From: Clostridiales bacterium
Lineage (GTDB): Bacteria; Bacillota; Clostridia; Christensenellales; UBA1242
Direction: 5' to 3'
DNA length: 7,436 bases
Assembly: GCA_003522085.1 (NCBI GenBank)
Contig: DPGI01000008.1
Location: forward strand, 29,684 to 37,119
Part shown: positions 5,749 to 7,436 of the stretch, piece after piece
Numbering within the stretch: position 1 is the stretch's first letter
How the letters are laid out: every line of letters begins with the position of its first letter
Translations under genes and position numbers: made by a program
The notes under the pieces: model-generated
What the model was told of the DNA's origin: nothing
What the model saw: the letters and a program-made list of their open reading frames with translations, nothing else
Databases searched by the model: none

Positions 5749-5850
5749 GTAAAATTAATCCTCCGAAATTTTTGCAAATGTTTGCGGCAAGTTCGTTCTT
5801 TATGGGGCTAATACAAAGAAAAAATCGCTCGCATTTTTTGCGACTTTTAT
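5749..5850 (-). promoter_or_regulatory. structured rplM 5' leader, candidate L13-type autoregulatory leader
   Basis: About 95 bases of untranslated leader precede rplM. Three pairings can be drawn. A: TCGCA/TGCGA (5843-5839 with 5833-5829). B: AAAAGTCGC/GCGATTTTT (5848-5840 with 5828-5820), which excludes A. C: TTCTTTGT/ATAAAGAA (5820-5813 with 5803-5796) around a loop containing GCCCC; it shares base 5820 with B. A small GCAA/TTGC hairpin (5785-5774), or a CCG/CGG pairing, lies just before the GGAGG at 5764-5760. L13 leaders upstream of rplM-rpsI are a known RNA family in Firmicutes. I assign this by position and structure, not by a covariance-model match. Confidence 0.55.
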
Positions 5851-5879
5851 ATTTTATATATAAAGCACAATTTTGTCAA
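5851..5879 (-). promoter_or_regulatory. rplM-rpsI operon promoter
   Basis: A perfect -35 TTGACA (5879 to 5874) is separated by 17 bases from TAAAAT (5856 to 5851), one mismatch from the -10 consensus. A TATAAA alternative at 15-base spacing overlaps it. Transcription should start near 5844, about 95 bases before the rplM ATG. It is the strongest promoter match in the window, as suits a ribosomal protein operon. Confidence 0.85.
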
Positions 5880-5936
5880 GCGATTTATCTTAAATTTATT
5901 TAATTTTTAATATAAGTTTCATTGTATTGAACTTAA

Positions 5937-7436
5937 TTATGCAGTTGTGCAGCCATATTGACTGCCCTTTAAGGTTGAAGCTATGCCTGTGGTTGTTCCA
6001 TATTGGCTTGTATGATAAATTCCAAGAGGAACAGGCAATCCGTCATGTATTGTTGGGATCATGCCGAACTTATCGTCCATGCCACCTGTTGTCGCTGTAA
6101 TACGGTTGACTTTTGTTGAACCATACATCATAAGGGAATATGAGTTTTCAAGTGCATCTACTGCCTGCTCGTCTTGTCCCACAAAAACGCCATAATTATA
6201 TGGATTTCCTACAACTGTTGTTTTTGCTCCACAATATTTAATTACTGGCTCAAATTCAGTCCCCGCATATCTACCAATAATAGCACCTACATTCCCTCTA
6301 ACACCATTAGGTGTTGTAAGCGTGCAAGATACAAAACACGATTCTATCACACCTGTGTTGTATGCCATTCCTACAATTCCGCCAGTTCCTATATCATTAT
6401 AATCACTTGTTATATTTACATCTCCGGTGTTTAAGCAGTATTTAATTGCAGCAAGAGAATTGCAACCAGCTATTCCGCCAATATTAAATTTACCTTCGAG
6501 TCTTCCTAAGTTTTGGCAATTCAAAATTGAAGAGTTAGAAGAGGTGTTTTCAGTATAACTTGAGCCAACTATACCTCCAACACAGGTATAGTTTTTATTG
6601 CTAACGGATGTTACACTTCCATTGTTAATGCAATTAGAAATCATAAATGAGTTGCCGTTTGCATCTCCAACTATTCCGCCAATACCTTCGAATATACCTG
6701 AACCATTTGATGACAAATTCTTTATTTGACCAGAGTTGACACAAGAATCAACTTCCGTTTTTCCATTGCTATCACCAATAATTCCGCCTAGTAAAGAACT
6801 ATTGCTGGATACATCTGTTTCATTTCTGCAACTTTTGATAACTATACCATTTGCATAACCAACAATTCCACCGACTCTTTTGCCATCAGCATTAATATTT
6901 CCTGAAACAACACAATTTCTGAAATTTACATCGCTTGCAGATCCGACTATTCCACCAACAAGATAGCCGCCCTTGATATTAACGTCGTAATTGTTGACAT
7001 TTTTGATTGTCGCGCCACTAATGTAGCCAAACATTCCAACCCCGTTGTATGCTTCATATTCATTTGCTCCGCAATATGTCTTCATGTTGTGAATATCAAA
7101 TGTCGTGCCATCATATGTGCCTTTAAATGGATGCGTTTCATTTCCAATAGGTTGCCAGTAGTGTGCTGAAAGGTTGATGTCAGCGGTTTGTTTGTATTGA
7201 TAACTTGCCCATTTGCCGTTGTCGATGTTGTAATTAACTAAATATGCTAGACGGGCAAGTTTTTGGGCTGAATCAATTTTGTAGTAACCATCTGCTTGGT
7301 CTTGAACAGGATCATCGTCTGACATATCTTTTACCCAACTCTCTACCCAACGTGCATAGATTGTTGCGTTCGCTGCTCCCATCGTGGTGTTGCTGTTTAC
7401 TTCGCTTCCACCGCTTGCTGCGGTAAACCATCCGGC
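5937..7436 (-). CDS. GLUG-repeat, InlB-B-repeat putative secreted/surface protein (5' end outside window)
   Basis: This open frame runs off the right edge, so only the C-terminal 499 residues are visible. The first visible residues, GWFTAASGGSEV to ATIYARW (7347-7436), are the end of an InlB B-repeat/Listeria-Bacteroides-type repeat. A Ser/Asp linker follows. A GLUG-associated module then begins with DGYYKIDSAQKLARLAYLVN, ADINLS, WQPIGN and FKGTYDG. Ten glycine motifs of the GGIVG type follow, spaced 28 to 36 residues apart, most with a downstream Cys. Such repeats are expected to form a right-handed beta-helix on an extracellular protein; adhesion or carbohydrate contact is common speculation, unproven. 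The last 78 residues are repeat-free. No LPXTG, hydrophobic anchor or dockerin is seen at the C-terminus, so any anchor or signal peptide must be N-terminal. The internal ATG at 7380-7382 lies inside the repeat and is not the start. Confidence 0.9.
   Translation of the reverse strand, partial: AGWFTAASGGSEVNSNTTMGAANATIYARWVESWVKDMSDDDPVQDQADGYYKIDSAQKLARLAYLVNYNIDNGKWASYQYKQTADINLSAHYWQPIGNETHPFKGTYDGTTFDIHNMKTYCGANEYEAYNGVGMFGYISGATIKNVNNYDVNIKGGYLVGGIVGSASDVNFRNCVVSGNINADGKRVGGIVGYANGIVIKSCRNETDVSSNSSLLGGIIGDSNGKTEVDSCVNSGQIKNLSSNGSGIFEGIGGIVGDANGNSFMISNCINNGSVTSVSNKNYTCVGGIVGSSYTENTSSNSSILNCQNLGRLEGKFNIGGIAGCNSLAAIKYCLNTGDVNITSDYNDIGTGGIVGMAYNTGVIESCFVSCTLTTPNGVRGNVGAIIGRYAGTEFEPVIKYCGAKTTVVGNPYNYGVFVGQDEQAVDALENSYSLMMYGSTKVNRITATTGGMDDKFGMIPTIHDGLPVPLGIYHTSQYGTTTGIASTLKGSQYGCTTA
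6174..7043 (-). repeat. ten tandem GLUG-type protein repeats
   Basis: Counting from the internal Met at 7382, the motifs start at residues 114, 142, 170, 198, 234, 268, 301, 333, 365 and 397. They read GVGMFG, VGGIVG (twice), LGGIIG, IGGIVG, VGGIVG, IGGIAG, TGGIVG, VGAIIG and YGVFVG. The first four are spaced exactly 28 residues, later ones 32-36. The pattern x-x-C-x-N-x-G-x-(V/I) recurs about 14-20 residues after the glycines. The last two repeats are degenerate. Confidence 0.9.
7347..7436 (-). repeat. partial InlB B-repeat / Listeria-Bacteroides repeat
   Basis: The visible protein ends of this module are GWFTAASGGSEV and ANATIYARW, matching the typical GW(Y/F)T-x-x-x-GG...(A)T(L/I)YA-x-W ending of the repeat. 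The rest of this copy, and probably further copies, lie beyond the window's right edge. Confidence 0.8.

Noticed and set aside
7380..7382. ATG at 7380-7382 as the start of the GLUG protein
   Set aside because: The frame is open through to the window edge, and the upstream residues complete an InlB-B-like repeat, so this Met is internal.

Overview
This 7.4 kb window comes from a low-GC, Gram-positive-type bacterium, most likely an uncultured gut-associated Firmicutes/Clostridia lineage. The basis is the dnaG-rpoD gene pair, the rplM-rpsI pair, strong GGAGG-type ribosome binding sites, AT-rich spacers, and a secreted-type protein combining an InlB-B-like repeat with GLUG repeats. TGA is used as a stop (dnaG), so nothing suggests a Mycoplasma-type code. 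Every supported gene lies on the minus strand, so transcription runs from high to low coordinates. The organism assignment is inference from gene content.

Layout in the order of transcription: (1) 5937-7436 is the 3' part of a large repeat-rich, probably extracellular protein whose start lies beyond the right edge. (2) 4886-5748 is the rplM-rpsI operon for ribosomal proteins L13 and S9. It has a clear promoter, a structured 5' leader that may be an autoregulatory L13 leader, and start/stop overlap between the genes. A strong terminator lies at 4738-4768. (3) 3810-4706 is a thioredoxin-reductase-type flavoprotein with its own apparent promoter, which is interleaved with that terminator. (4) 188-3726 is a replication/transcription operon: DNA primase (dnaG, TTG start), the principal sigma factor (rpoD, overlapping dnaG by 8 bp), and a coiled-coil zinc-ribbon protein 16 bp further on. 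It is closed by a perfect 15-bp terminator hairpin at 148-182. Positions 1-147 are extremely AT-rich with no credible gene; a weak plus-strand terminator may mark the end of a gene coming from the left.

Most of the window is core information-processing machinery, and I see no defence system, mobile element, CRISPR array or tRNA. The points most worth a second look are the thioredoxin reductase, which keeps its FAD and CxxC sites but lacks the usual NADPH-phosphate-binding HRRxxxR motif; the alternative hairpins in the rplM leader; the densely patterned rpsI-trxB spacer (tandem palindromes, hairpin, promoter overlapping a terminator); a small insertion in a normally conserved loop of the sigma factor; and the regular cysteine ladder in the GLUG protein. 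No wholly new system can be claimed from the sequence alone.
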